DNA from: Halolamina pelagica
Lineage (GTDB): Archaea > Halobacteriota > Halobacteria > Halobacteriales > Haloferacaceae
Direction: 5' to 3'
DNA: 64,000 nt
Assembly: GCF_900115675.1 (NCBI RefSeq)
Contig: NZ_FOXI01000002.1
Span: 124,001-188,000, forward strand
Shown here: positions 17,173-25,936 of the stretch, in pieces
How the letters are laid out: every line of letters begins with the position of its first letter
How positions within the stretch are numbered: the first letter of the stretch is position 1
Translations under genes and position numbers: made by a program
The notes under the pieces: generated by a model
Seen by the model: the letters and a program-made list of their open reading frames with translations, nothing else
What the model was told of the DNA's origin: nothing
Database searches by the model: none

Positions 17173-18150
17173 TCAGTCCGCTCGCTCGGCGAGAAACGCG
17201 GAGACGGCCTCGCGGTCCGGCAGCCCCTCGCGAGCCCCCTCGGCGCGACAGTTGAGCGCCGCCGCGGCCGCCGCGAATCGCCCTGCTTCGTCGGCGTCGA
17301 CGCCGCCGAGCAGCCAGCGCTCGGTCAGCGCCGCGGTGAACGCGTCGCCCGCCCCCGTCGTGTCGACCGCGTCCACGTCGAACGCCCGGATATCGGTCCG
17401 CTCGTCGGCCTCGAACAGCGTCGCGCCGTCGGTGCCGAACGTCACCGCGCCGCGACTGCAGCCACGGTCGCGGAGCGCGTCGACGGCCTCGTCGGCCGGG
17501 CGGTCGAGGTACGACTCGGCGGCGACTTCGGCGGTGACGAACAGGTCCGCCACCTCGACGGCGCGGTCGATCGTCGCCGGCTCCGTCCCGCGGTCCCGGA
17601 GCTCCTCGATCGGCCCCGACAGGTCGAACGCGAGCGCCGGCCCGTCCGGCTCGGCCGCGATCTCGACGATCTCGCCGGTCACCGAGTCTGGCACGTAGGC
17701 GGTCACGAACACGGCGTCGGCGGCTCGGACGGTAGGACGGGCCGAATCGTCGAGTCCGAGTCGGACCGTCGAGTCGCCCGCGGTGACGATCATCCGCTCG
17801 CCCTCGGGCCCGCGGAGGATCACGCAGTGAGTCGTCGTCCCGGGACCGCGCCGGATCAACGCCGTCGAGACGGGGCCGGCGTCGAGGTCGGCGAGGACGC
17901 GGTCGCCCAGGTCGTCGTCCCCCAGACGGGCGAGTAGGGCCGTGTCCCGGTCCAGATCGGCGAGCCCGGTCGCGACGTTGGCGCCGACGCCGCCGAAGCG
18001 CTCGGTCGCCTCGCGGGCGAACGCGCCGCCATCGGGAGCGGGGAGGTTCGTCACGTCGTAGAAGCGGTCGACCGTCGCCGCGCCGACGGCCACGAGGTCG
18101 GGGTTCGGGGCGGCGTCGGCTGCTGGAACGTCGTCGACGGCGTCGCTCAT
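17173..18150 (-). CDS. PfkB-family carbohydrate kinase
   Basis: From the ATG at 18148-18150 the 325-aa protein has the ribokinase-like pattern: LVAVGAATVDRFYDV, then FGGVGANVATGLADL (sugar-binding GG turn), and the C-terminal anion hole DTTGAGDAFTAALTERW with the catalytic aspartate. PfkB kinases transfer phosphate from ATP to sugars or nucleosides. The substrate cannot be told from sequence; 2-keto-3-deoxy sugars, ribose and fructose phosphate are all possible in haloarchaea. The open frame extends much further upstream antisense to the threonine dehydratase gene, but similarity begins at this ATG. Confidence 0.88.
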   Translation of the reverse strand: MSDAVDDVPAADAAPNPDLVAVGAATVDRFYDVTNLPAPDGGAFAREATERFGGVGANVATGLADLDRDTALLARLGDDDLGDRVLADLDAGPVSTALIRRGPGTTTHCVILRGPEGERMIVTAGDSTVRLGLDDSARPTVRAADAVFVTAYVPDSVTGEIVEIAAEPDGPALAFDLSGPIEELRDRGTEPATIDRAVEVADLFVTAEVAAESYLDRPADEAVDALRDRGCSRGAVTFGTDGATLFEADERTDIRAFDVDAVDTTGAGDAFTAALTERWLLGGVDADEAGRFAAAAAALNCRAEGAREGLPDREAVSAFLAERAD

Positions 18151-18312
18151 ACCCGTGCTGTGTCGCGGCGGGGGATAAGTCCACGGCGGTCGAGGCGGGG
18201 TTTCGGCCGCGCGGATGAGCGAAGGCCTAAGTCCGTGTCGCTCGATCACGACGAGCGTGAACGACGACACGAACCGACGCGGAAGCGACCGTGGGCGACG
18301 GGGAGCGCGGCG

Positions 18313-19533
18313 ATGACGGTCTCGCTGGACGACGTGCGCGAGGCTCGCGAGCGCATCAGGGGCGTCGAGCGGATACGCGAGACGCCGGTCAGACAGAGCG
18401 CCACACTCGGCGAGACGGTCGGCGCGGACGTGTGGCTCAAGCTCGAACACTTCCAGAAGACCGGCTCGTTCAAACCTCGCGGCGCGTACAACTGCATCAG
18501 CCGGATCGCCGACCGCGGCGACGCCGAGCGAGTCGTCGCCGCCAGCGCGGGCAACCACGCCCAGGGGGTCGCGTTCGCGGCCACCGAGTGCGGCCTCGAC
18601 TCGCTGGTGTTCATGCCCGAAACGGCCCCGCAGACCAAGATCGACGCGACGCGTGGGTACGGCGCGACGGTCGAACTCCGGGGGGACACGTTCGCCGACG
18701 CGATGGCGGCGGCCCAGGAGCGCGCGGACGAGCCCGGGACCGCGTTCGTCCACGCCTACGACGACGCGGACGTGATCGCCGGGCAGGGGACGCTGGGGCT
18801 CGAACTGCTGGAACAGGTTCCCGACCCCGACACGGTGATCGTCCCGATCGGCGGCGGCGGCCTGATCTCCGGCGTCGCGACGGCGATGCGGGCCGCCGAG
18901 AGCGACGTGCGCGTCGTCGGCGTGCAGGCCGCAGCGGCGGCGACGGCCCCCCAGAGCCTGCAGAAGGGCGAACCCGTCGCGAACGAGGACCCCGACACGA
19001 TCGCCGACGGGATCGCGACCGGGAGCCTCTCGGACCAGACCTTCGAGATCATCCGGGAGCGCGTCGACGAGGTGGTGACCGTCGACGACACCGAGATCGC
19101 GAACGCGACGCTGTGGCTGCTCGAGCGCACCAAGCAGATGGTCGAGGGCGCGGCGGCGGCCTCGGTCGCGCCGCTGCTTTCGGGTGACCTCGACGTGGGC
19201 GGGACGGTCGTCCCGCTGCTCTGTGGCGGCAACATCGACATCGCGACGCTGCAGGACGTGCTGACCCGCGCGCTGGTCGACCGGCGGCAGTTCGTCACGA
19301 TCCGAATCAGGATCGACGACCGCCCCGGCGTGCTGGGGGAGCTCGCCTCCCTGATCGGCAACCACGACACCAACATCCGCGACGTGCGCCACGACCGCTC
19401 CGAACAGGGGCTCCCGGTGGGCGAGGCCGACATCGTCGCCCGGCTGACCACCCCCAGCGAAGCCGCCATCGAGCGGATCGTCGAGGACATCGAGGACGCG
19501 GGCTACACGGTGCGGGACGTGGGACCGCCGTAG
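18313..19533 (+). CDS. ilvA: Threonine ammonia-lyase (threonine dehydratase) with ACT domain
   Basis: The ATG at 18313 gives 406 aa. The PLP lysine is K54 in KTGSFKPRGAYN. ASAGNHAQGVAFAA holds the substrate loop, and PIGGGGLISGVA (about 177-188) is the phosphate-binding glycine loop. A C-terminal ACT domain (about 325-406) starts FVTIRIRIDDRPGVLGEL, a regulatory site for amino acids. The enzyme deaminates threonine to 2-oxobutyrate, feeding isoleucine synthesis, or serves catabolism (TdcB-type). An in-frame upstream extension to 18160 is basic and atypical, so I reject it. It is divergent from the PfkB gene. Confidence 0.92.
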   Translation: MTVSLDDVREARERIRGVERIRETPVRQSATLGETVGADVWLKLEHFQKTGSFKPRGAYNCISRIADRGDAERVVAASAGNHAQGVAFAATECGLDSLVFMPETAPQTKIDATRGYGATVELRGDTFADAMAAAQERADEPGTAFVHAYDDADVIAGQGTLGLELLEQVPDPDTVIVPIGGGGLISGVATAMRAAESDVRVVGVQAAAAATAPQSLQKGEPVANEDPDTIADGIATGSLSDQTFEIIRERVDEVVTVDDTEIANATLWLLERTKQMVEGAAAASVAPLLSGDLDVGGTVVPLLCGGNIDIATLQDVLTRALVDRRQFVTIRIRIDDRPGVLGELASLIGNHDTNIRDVRHDRSEQGLPVGEADIVARLTTPSEAAIERIVEDIEDAGYTVRDVGPP

Positions 19534-19558
19534 CACCGAACCCGGCGAGTTCGACCGG

Positions 19559-19882
19559 TCACCCCTCGGCGTCGACGCGCTCCCACGCCGTCGACGACGA
19601 GAGCGCCGGCAGCGCCTCGCGGAACTCCGTCCGGATCGCGCCGTAGAACCGGCTCCGACCGACGGGGCTGCGCAGCCGGAGTACCAGCGTCTCCTCGGTG
19701 GCCTCGAACGCCGTCAGCGACCACCCGCCACCCGTTTGTCGCCACTCCCCGAGCGACCGCGCCCCATCGGCGATGCGACTGCCGAGTTTCCAGCTCTGGC
19801 GCGTGAGGTTCCGGAGGTCGAGCGGGACGGCGTCTGGCAGCGACGACGGTGAGGGGTCGTCGCGCGGTGCATGCGTCGCCAT
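19559..19882 (-). CDS. Small protein of unknown function
   Basis: The ATG at 19880-19882 gives a 107-aa protein. After a polar N-terminus there is LDLRNLTRQSWKLGSRI and then beta-rich sequence (GGWSLTAFEATEETLVLRLRSP, GRSRFYGAIRTEFREAL). No cysteines, signal peptide or membrane segment. I recognise no family. It ends 25 bases after the convergent threonine dehydratase gene. Confidence 0.6.
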   Translation of the reverse strand: MATHAPRDDPSPSSLPDAVPLDLRNLTRQSWKLGSRIADGARSLGEWRQTGGGWSLTAFEATEETLVLRLRSPVGRSRFYGAIRTEFREALPALSSSTAWERVDAEG

Positions 19883-19983
19883 ACCACGCCTCAGGTGGTG
19901 GAGCGCCAAAAGTCGCACCCTTCCGTCCGACAGGACTGGGACAACACTCCTCGAGGCGCCGACCGTCGTCGACGCCCGGTCAC

Positions 19984-20080
19984 GAGCCGCGATCGGTCAC
20001 AACACGACCACGGCAACAGGCTCGGCCCCGCCGGCACGGAGGCCGCCGCAGCTCGCGAGCCGTGATCGGTTACAACACGA
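19984..20080. repeat. 24-base near-identical direct repeat at the 3' end of the pirin gene
   Basis: Bases 19984-20007 and 20057-20080 match at 22 of 24 positions (GAGCCG.GATCGGT.ACAACACGA), 73 bases apart. The second copy contains the pirin stop codon and its last codons; the first lies in the intergenic region beyond it. It looks like a short tandem duplication of the gene end and may influence transcription termination. Confidence 0.5.
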
Positions 20081-20807
20081 ACGGGCCGCGCTGCCGAATC
20101 GGATCCCCGTGGGGCGCGCCCGAGACCGCAACAAGTCGAAGCCCGTCGCCCTCGACCGTCACGCCGCCGGCGTCGGACGTGGGCAGCACGTCGCCCTTCT
20201 CGAACGCTTGGCTGTCGACCGTTCCCTCGCCCGCGACGCCGAAGAGGAACCCCGCCCAGCCGTCGGGGGCTGTCCACTCCCAGGCGCCGTCGACGCGCAC
20301 GTCGTCGTACTCCATCGACGTGTGCGGGGAGAGGGACGAGCCCTCGCCGACGACGGTCGTGACGGTGGCGCCGTCGACGCTCTCGGTCGGGAGTTCCTCG
20401 GCGTCCACATCGGCGTAGTCCGGTTCGGCATCCTTCTTCTCGCTGGGGAGGTTCACCCAGAGCTGGAGGCCGTTGCAGGCGGCACCGTCCGCGGGCATCT
20501 CCGAGTGCTCGATGCCGGCGCCGGTGGTGATGTGCATCGCGTCGCCCGCGTGGGCGGTGTGGCTCACGCCCAGCGAGTCCTCGTGGTCCATGCCGCCCTC
20601 CAGCATGTAGGAGACGATCTCGAACCCGCGGTGGGGGTGGGTCGGGAACCCGTCGTCGGGCTCGATGTAGAACCGCTCGAACAGCACGAACGGGTCGAGG
20701 TTCCGCTGGAACCGGTCAGTGGGGAACGCGCGAGTCGAGTTCACGCCGGTTCCGTGCCGAACCGTCTGGCCGGGGATCGGCCCGTCGACGGCGTGGTCTG
20801 AAGACAT
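20070..20807 (-). CDS. Pirin-family protein
   Basis: From the ATG at 20805-20807 the protein is 245 aa with two cupin domains. The N-terminal pirin domain has the metal site FPTHPHRGFEIVSYMLEGG, followed by GDAMHITTGAGIEHSEMP. The C-terminal cupin ends with SGAPHGDPIRQRGPFV. Pirins bind iron; some bacterial members act as quercetinases and others as redox-sensitive regulators. The divergent neighbour is superoxide dismutase, so an oxidative-stress role is plausible but inferred. Confidence 0.9.
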   Translation of the reverse strand: MSSDHAVDGPIPGQTVRHGTGVNSTRAFPTDRFQRNLDPFVLFERFYIEPDDGFPTHPHRGFEIVSYMLEGGMDHEDSLGVSHTAHAGDAMHITTGAGIEHSEMPADGAACNGLQLWVNLPSEKKDAEPDYADVDAEELPTESVDGATVTTVVGEGSSLSPHTSMEYDDVRVDGAWEWTAPDGWAGFLFGVAGEGTVDSQAFEKGDVLPTSDAGGVTVEGDGLRLVAVSGAPHGDPIRQRGPFVL

Positions 20808-21005
20808 AGTCCGATCCAGTCGGTCGGGACGGATAACCGCCACGGCGGCGGCACGACGGACCTTCCCGTCTGAATATGGTTCTCCGATAAACTCCCCCCA
20901 GCGTGGTTTAGAACCGGTCTTCCACCACTTTCGGACATATCGGACACTGAACTTGAATCCGTTTCAGCGAACGTTCATACCGCCCCGGCACGTAGGGGAG
21001 AGTGC

Positions 21006-21608
21006 ATGAGCGATTACGAACTGCCGCCGCTTCCGTACGACTACGACGCGCTCGAACCCTCGATCAGCGAGCAGGTGCTGACGTGGCATCACGACACCCA
21101 CCACCAGGGCTACGTCAACGGCTGGAACAGCGCCGAGGAGACGCTGGCCGAGAACCGCGAGAACGGCGAGTTCGGCTCGTCGCCGGGCGCGATCGGCGAC
21201 GTGACCCACAACGGGTCGGGGCACATCCTCCACGACCTGTTCTGGCAGTCGATGAGCCCCGAGGGCGGCGACGAACCGTCCGGCGCCCTCCCAGACCGAA
21301 TCGCCGAGGACTTCGGCTCCTACGACGCCTGGAAGGGCGAGTTCGAGGCCGCGGCCGGCGCCGCCGGCGGCTGGGCGCTGCTGGTGTACGACTCCTACAG
21401 CAACCAGCTCCGTAACGTGGTCGTCGACAAGCACGACCAGGGTGCACTCTGGGGCTCGCACCCCATCCTCGCGCTGGACGTGTGGGAGCACTCCTACTAC
21501 TACGACTACGGTCCCGCCCGCGGGGACTTCGTCGACGCGTTCTTCGACGTGGTCGATTGGGGCGAGCCGTCGGCCCGCTACGAGCAGGCCGTCGAGCTGT
21601 TCGAGTAA
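21006..21608 (+). CDS. sod: Superoxide dismutase (Mn/Fe type)
   Basis: The 200-aa protein matches the Mn/Fe family: YELPPLPYDYDALEP at the start, EQVLTWHHDTHHQGYVNG with the first metal histidine, GHILHDLFW with the second, and the C-terminal LDVWEHSYYYDY supplying Asp and His. It converts superoxide to oxygen and peroxide in the cytoplasm; haloarchaeal members usually use manganese. The 198-base upstream region, shared with divergent pirin, is clearly AT-richer than its surroundings (AATATGG, CGTTCATACC) and holds the palindrome GAACGTTC at 20969-20976, which might be regulatory. Confidence 0.95.
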   Translation: MSDYELPPLPYDYDALEPSISEQVLTWHHDTHHQGYVNGWNSAEETLAENRENGEFGSSPGAIGDVTHNGSGHILHDLFWQSMSPEGGDEPSGALPDRIAEDFGSYDAWKGEFEAAAGAAGGWALLVYDSYSNQLRNVVVDKHDQGALWGSHPILALDVWEHSYYYDYGPARGDFVDAFFDVVDWGEPSARYEQAVELFE

Positions 21609-21770
21609 CCCAGCGACGGCAGCTCCCCAGCGCCGACGCCGGTCGGCGCGCCGGAGCGTGACGCCGTGGCTGTGTCGAAGCAGGTAGCGAGACCACGCCG
21701 CGGTCACTCCCTCTCCCCGCTGACGCCGCTCGTCGACGCCGGTCCCGACGGTTGGCACGCCGCCGGCGTC

Positions 21771-22217
21771 TCAGAACGAGAGGTGCGAGGTCGAACTCGG
21801 CCCCTCGTCGTCCTCCAGTCCCCCGTCGTGGAGGTAGGTGTACCCGTCGTCGACGAGGTACACCTCGCCGTCCCTGACTTCGATATCGACTGGTCGTAGC
21901 GACGAGCCCGCGGCCGGGCCGTTGCCACAGTCGCCTTCGCAGGCGTCGAACAGCGACCCGTGTTTGGGGCAGATGATCTCGCCGTCCCGGATCGCCGCCC
22001 CCCGGCCGGCGTCGAACCGCTGGTCCTCGTGGGGGCAGTTGTTGAGCCAGGCTTCGACGCCCGGGTCCGCCTCGCAGGGAACGAGGATCGCCTCCCGTTC
22101 GTTCGTGAACGGGTCCTCGACGCTGAACAGGTACGAGCCGTGCTCCGGGACCGCGTCGACGGCCGCGACGTGTGTCCCACGCATCAACGGCAGGTCGACG
22201 CGCCCTGCCAAAAGCAT
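21771..22217 (-). CDS. Rieske [2Fe-2S] protein
   Basis: The 148-aa protein has a single Rieske motif: C61-P-H63 in NNCPHEDQRF and C83-PK-H86 in IICPKHGSLFDACEG, which bind a 2Fe-2S cluster. There is no membrane anchor or Tat signal, so it is a soluble ferredoxin-type Rieske protein. It may pass electrons to an oxygenase or have a housekeeping redox role. The start is uncertain: ATG at 22217 gives an 11-residue hydrophobic leader, while ATG at 22184 begins right at the domain (MRGTHVAAVD). It is divergent from the AOR paralog. Confidence 0.88.
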   Translation of the reverse strand: MLLAGRVDLPLMRGTHVAAVDAVPEHGSYLFSVEDPFTNEREAILVPCEADPGVEAWLNNCPHEDQRFDAGRGAAIRDGEIICPKHGSLFDACEGDCGNGPAAGSSLRPVDIEVRDGEVYLVDDGYTYLHDGGLEDDEGPSSTSHLSF

Positions 22218-22258
22218 AGCGCCCGCCCCCTGAGCGACCGGTGGCGCTGTCGGGCAAC

Positions 22259-22266
22259 GCTTTTAG
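22259..22266 (+). promoter_or_regulatory. Probable TATA box of the AOR-paralog gene
   Basis: GCTTTTAG stands about 28 bases before the ATG at 22291, in an otherwise GC-rich 73-base divergent region. The spacing suits a leaderless haloarchaeal transcript. Confidence 0.4.
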
Positions 22267-22290
22267 CCGTGCCCACCCTGGGAATCACAG

Positions 22291-24141
22291 ATGCAACGGG
22301 AGTCGGTGCTGCGCGTCGATCTCACGCGGGGGGTCGCCAGCCGCGAGACCGTTCCCGAGCGCTGGCGACGGCGCTACCTCGGGGGAAAGGGGCTCGGGGC
22401 ACGCTACCTCTACGACGAGCTGTCGGCCGGCGCCGATCCGTTAGGGCCGGAGAACCGCCTCTGTTTCGCGCTCGGGCCGCTCTCGGGCTACCTCCCGGGC
22501 GAGACCCGCTACGCCGCGGTCACCAAGTCGCCGCTGACCGGCGGGTTCCTCGACTCCTACGCGGGCGGCCAGTTCCCGCTCGCGCTCGCCGGCGCGCTGC
22601 CGGACTGTCTGGCCGTGATCGTCCAGGGCGCCGCCGACGAACCGACGACGCTCGTCGTCGAGGACGGCGACGCCGAACTCGTCCCCGCCGAGAACTGGGG
22701 CGCGGACACCGTCGAAACCGCCGAGGCCTACCCCGACGCGAGCGTCGCCTGTATCGGGCCGGCGGGGGAGAACGAGGTGGCCTACGCCACCGTCGCCTCC
22801 GACGCCGGCGACCATCACGCCGGCCGCGGCGGCGTCGGCGCCGTGATGGGCGCCAAGCGACTGAAAGCCGTCGTGGCCCGCGGCGACCGGCCCGAGATTC
22901 CGCCCGCCATCCAGCAGTTGCGCGAGCGGACCGACGCCGAGTACGCCGACCACGCGACCGGTCGCTGGCAGGCCGCCAGCGGCACCCTCGAGTCGGTGGA
23001 GTTCGCCGACGAGGTGGGGGCGCTCGCGACCGAAGGCTGGCAGGCCGGCCGGTTCGAGGGGAGCGAGGGCGTCGGCATCGACGCGGCCCGCGAGGCCGCG
23101 GTCGAGCGCGAGCGCCCGGACGACCGCGTGCCCGGCGGCTTCCGCGTCGACACCGAGGAGGGGGAGATCGTCCCCCGCGGCGCGGCGCCGATCAGCCTCG
23201 GCGCCGGCCTCGGGATCGACGACTTCGACGCCGTCGCCGCGCTGGGCGCCGCCTGCGACCACCTCGGCGTCGACGTGATCGAGTCGGGCAGTGCCGTCTC
23301 GTGGACCGTGCTCGCGGCCGAGGCCGGCATCGTCGACGAGTCGGTCGAGTTCGGCGACGAGGCGGCCGCCCGCGACCTCGTGGAGCGCATCGCCGGCCGG
23401 GAGGACCCGCTGGCCGACGCGCTGGCAGACGGCGTGGCCGAGGCGGCCGCGTTCGTCGAACGCGAGGCCGGAGCTGACGACACCGCGGCGCCGGACGCCG
23501 ACCTCTCCGGCGAGGAACTGGTGCCGACCGTGAAGGCGATGGCGCTGCCGGGGTACGACCCCCGCGGCGCAGAGGGGATGGCGCTGGCCTACGCGACCAG
23601 CGACCGCGGCGGCTGCCACCGGCGCGCTCGCCCCGTCGAGGAGGAAGTGTTCCACGAGCGGACCCGGGCGGAGACCGTTCGGGAGGTTGCGGAGGCCCAG
23701 ACCGCCCGCTCGGTGCTCTGGAGCCTCGTCGCCGACGACTTCCTGGGCGACCTGCTGCGAGCGGATCTCGGCGCTGAGTGGCTCCAAGCGGTCGGTATCG
23801 ACCACGACGCGGAGTCGCTTGCCCGGACGGGCGAGCGTATCTGGACGCTGATCCGCCTGTTCAACGCCCGCGAGGGGTTCGACCGCGCGGACGACGACCT
23901 GCCGGCCCGCCTCCGGCAGGCTCGCGCCGACGGCGCCGCCGTCGATCCGGAGGCGTTCCAGCGCACGCTCGAAGCGTACTACGAGTACCGGGGCTGGGGG
24001 CGTGACGGGCTCCCGACCCGTGAACTGGTCGGGGCGCTCGACCTCGACGGCGTCGTCGACGCGGCGACGCCGCTCTCGGCGGACGCCCCCGTCGCGTCGG
24101 CCGGCGACGCGACCCTATCCGACGACACCCAGACAGAATGA
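22291..24141 (+). CDS. Aldehyde ferredoxin oxidoreductase (AOR) family protein lacking the [4Fe-4S] cysteines
   Basis: The 616-aa protein has the AOR fold throughout: RRYLGGKGLGARYLYDE near the start, AVTKSPLTGGFLDSYAGG, GRGGVGAVMGAKRLKAVV, and DPRGAEGMALAYATSDRGGCHRRA, all pterin-binding blocks. AORs oxidise aldehydes to acids with a tungsten-bispterin centre and a nearby 4Fe-4S cluster held by CxxCxxxC and a late Cys. Here the first three should fall near residue 265 but the sequence reads AAREAAVERERPDD, and the late one near residue 475 reads SVLWSLVADD. None is present; the five cysteines in the protein lie elsewhere. The second AOR in this window keeps all four. The function is therefore uncertain. 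The stop overlaps the next gene by ATGA. Confidence 0.85.
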   Translation: MQRESVLRVDLTRGVASRETVPERWRRRYLGGKGLGARYLYDELSAGADPLGPENRLCFALGPLSGYLPGETRYAAVTKSPLTGGFLDSYAGGQFPLALAGALPDCLAVIVQGAADEPTTLVVEDGDAELVPAENWGADTVETAEAYPDASVACIGPAGENEVAYATVASDAGDHHAGRGGVGAVMGAKRLKAVVARGDRPEIPPAIQQLRERTDAEYADHATGRWQAASGTLESVEFADEVGALATEGWQAGRFEGSEGVGIDAAREAAVERERPDDRVPGGFRVDTEEGEIVPRGAAPISLGAGLGIDDFDAVAALGAACDHLGVDVIESGSAVSWTVLAAEAGIVDESVEFGDEAAARDLVERIAGREDPLADALADGVAEAAAFVEREAGADDTAAPDADLSGEELVPTVKAMALPGYDPRGAEGMALAYATSDRGGCHRRARPVEEEVFHERTRAETVREVAEAQTARSVLWSLVADDFLGDLLRADLGAEWLQAVGIDHDAESLARTGERIWTLIRLFNAREGFDRADDDLPARLRQARADGAAVDPEAFQRTLEAYYEYRGWGRDGLPTRELVGALDLDGVVDAATPLSADAPVASAGDATLSDDTQTE

Positions 24142-25085
24142 CCGACAGGATCGATCTCGACGACGTCGAACAGCCCGACGAGGAGAACGAGGCCGACCAG
24201 CCCAACCCCGGTGACTGGCTCTGGCGCGGCGAAGGCTCGCCCGACGAGGAGCCCGACGCCCCCGAACGGAGCGTGGACATCGGCGCCGACGACTTCGGGG
24301 ACGAGGACGTCGCGACGCCGCGGATCCCGCGGGAGAACGACGACCGACCGGTCGGCGTTCCCGTGGAGGGCGGCGGCGCCGGTGGGTCGGCAGCCGGGTC
24401 GGGCGGTAGCCCGACCGGCGGCGTCCCGCCGAGCGACGGCGAGGGGCGCGAGGACGCGACCACGAGCGAGGATCCCGCGAACACCGGCGACACGCCCAGC
24501 CGTGCGTGGGGCGAGGCTGCGCGGGAACAGGGTGCGTCAGCCGGGGCGAACGACCCCGGCGGCGCCCAGCCCGGGACGCCGTCGGACGGCGACGGCCCGA
24601 CGCCGAGCGCGAGCCGGACCGCCGAGGGGCACTCCCGGGGCGAGGAGTGGGAGAACGCCCAGCCAGTCGAGCAGTCCGAGTCGACGCCGGGTGCGGCCTC
24701 CCACGGTTCGACGCCGACCCGGACCGCGGAGATGACGATGGCGTTCTCCTACCGGGCGATCCGGCGGTTCGAGAACGTCCACGCCGTCCTCGCCGACGCC
24801 GAGAACTGGACCGACTACCTCGGCATCGTCGGCGACGTGGACGCGACGGTGATCAACAAGTACCAGCGGGACAACGTGCTGGACCTCGACTTCTTCAACG
24901 GCTCCGGCACCGGGCCCGCCGAGCGACTCGCGGCCGTCGGGCCGAACTCGATGTTCCACGCCGAGCGCATGGTGCTCGTCGGCGTCGACGAGCGCGAGCA
25001 GGCGTGGGCCGAGGAGGCCGACTGGGAGTTCATGCCGCTTGAGACGGCGGCGGCGGAAGCCGACTGGGAGCTCGGCGAGAACTGA
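24138..25085 (+). CDS. Protein with disordered acidic N-terminus and conserved C-terminal domain, unknown function
   Basis: The 315-aa protein splits into two parts. Residues 1 to about 195 are low-complexity, acidic, Gly/Pro/Ser/Thr-rich and probably disordered. The remaining about 120 residues look folded: MAFSYRAIRRFENVHAVLADAENWTDYLGIVG, then VINKYQRDNVLDLDFFNGSG and MFHAERMVLVG. I do not recognise the domain with certainty. Its ATG overlaps the AOR stop codon (24138-24141), so it is co-translated with the AOR paralog and could be a partner of it; that is inferred from position only. Confidence 0.6.
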   Translation: MTDRIDLDDVEQPDEENEADQPNPGDWLWRGEGSPDEEPDAPERSVDIGADDFGDEDVATPRIPRENDDRPVGVPVEGGGAGGSAAGSGGSPTGGVPPSDGEGREDATTSEDPANTGDTPSRAWGEAAREQGASAGANDPGGAQPGTPSDGDGPTPSASRTAEGHSRGEEWENAQPVEQSESTPGAASHGSTPTRTAEMTMAFSYRAIRRFENVHAVLADAENWTDYLGIVGDVDATVINKYQRDNVLDLDFFNGSGTGPAERLAAVGPNSMFHAERMVLVGVDEREQAWAEEADWEFMPLETAAAEADWELGEN

Positions 25086-25134
25086 TCGTCCGCCGACCCT
25101 GGGGTTTTTGACTCGACGGCTCAATGTGTGGCCC

Positions 25135-25401
25135 ATGAGTCTGACAGACGCGTTCGAACGGTCCCGAATCCTGACGGTGGCGTTACTGGCCGCGATCGCG
25201 TGGTTGGTGTTCACCGCCGCCCGCGTCCTTGGCCAGTTCGACTTCTGGTCGCCCGAGCCGGTCGGCATGACTCCCGCCGCGGGCGTCGTCGGCCTGCTCG
25301 TGATGGCGGTGACGATCCTGTTCGCCGCCCTGGTGCTGAGCGCCTTCGAGAGCGACGAGCCCGCTCCCGAGGCGTGGCCGCCGGAGGACGTCGCCGAATA
25401 A
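25135..25401 (+). CDS. Small two-helix membrane protein
   Basis: From the ATG at 25135 the protein is 88 aa with two hydrophobic helices: ILTVALLAAIAWLVFTAARVL (about 13-33) and AAGVVGLLVMAVTILFAALVLSAF (about 48-70), and an acidic tail. Its TAA stop (25399-25401) shares a base with the ATG of the zinc-ribbon gene (TAATG), indicating coupled translation. No family is recognised. An upstream in-frame start would add 32 basic residues overlapping the intergenic region, so I reject it. Confidence 0.65.
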   Translation: MSLTDAFERSRILTVALLAAIAWLVFTAARVLGQFDFWSPEPVGMTPAAGVVGLLVMAVTILFAALVLSAFESDEPAPEAWPPEDVAE

Positions 25402-25544
25402 TGCAGTACGTCTGCACCGAGTGTGACTCCATGGCTCGGTTCGGCGCCGAGACCGGGCCCGTCGACACCGAGTGTCCGGTCTGTGAGCAGGTGACCCGCT
25501 GGGAGCCCGCTTTCGAGGCCGAGGCACAGGGGGTGTCGTTCTGA
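25401..25544 (+). CDS. 47-residue zinc-ribbon protein
   Basis: The frame MQYVCTECDSMARFGAETG... has two CxxC pairs, C5-C8 and CPVC about 20 residues later, enough for one zinc or rubredoxin-like iron site. It resembles rubrerythrin-like or zinc-ribbon microproteins common in haloarchaea. The start overlaps the previous stop (TAATG), and its own stop overlaps the next start (TGATG at 25542-25546). Tight coupling on both sides strongly supports it as a real gene despite its size. Confidence 0.7.
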   Translation: MQYVCTECDSMARFGAETGPVDTECPVCEQVTRWEPAFEAEAQGVSF

Positions 25545-25897
25545 TGGCGCTTTCGGTGCGTATCGGCGACCGGCTCGCCGACGCCGCCGCGGAGTGGGCC
25601 GACCAGCGCATGCTCGACGACGATGACGCGCTGGAACAGAAGCTCGAACAGGCGCTGCTGGAGGTCGAACACCTCGCCTCCGGGACGACGGAGATCGAGT
25701 TCGAACTCGACGGGCGGACGCTCCACTACGCGCCCAGCGACGAGCTCGAGGAACTGCTCGCCGAGCAGGCCGAGCGCGTCGACGCCGACCCGTCGGCGGT
25801 GCTCGAACTCCACCTCGAACTGTTCGCTCGCACGTTCCTCCCGGAAGACTCGGTCCAGCCGGGGGCCGGCCCGGGCGCGCCGGTCGACGACTGGTGA
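25544..25897 (+). CDS. Small acidic helical protein, unknown function
   Basis: The 117-aa protein has two long acidic helices near the N-terminus (MLDDDDALEQKLEQALLEVEHL), a strand pair IEFELDGRTLHYAPS, then two helices ELEELLAEQAERV and AVLELHLELFARTFL. The strand-helix-helix end vaguely recalls a ribbon-helix-helix domain, but the surface looks too acidic for DNA binding. It is translationally coupled to the zinc-ribbon gene (TGATG). No function is assigned. Confidence 0.6.
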   Translation: MALSVRIGDRLADAAAEWADQRMLDDDDALEQKLEQALLEVEHLASGTTEIEFELDGRTLHYAPSDELEELLAEQAERVDADPSAVLELHLELFARTFLPEDSVQPGAGPGAPVDDW

Positions 25898-25936
25898 GGG
25901 AAAACGACTAAGCCCTGTCAGTCCAAGGCTTTCCCC

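Noticed and set aside
17173-19536. A 787-codon extended frame that would join the PfkB kinase with antisense sequence
   Set aside because: Kinase similarity begins at the ATG at 18150, and the extension is antisense to threonine dehydratase.
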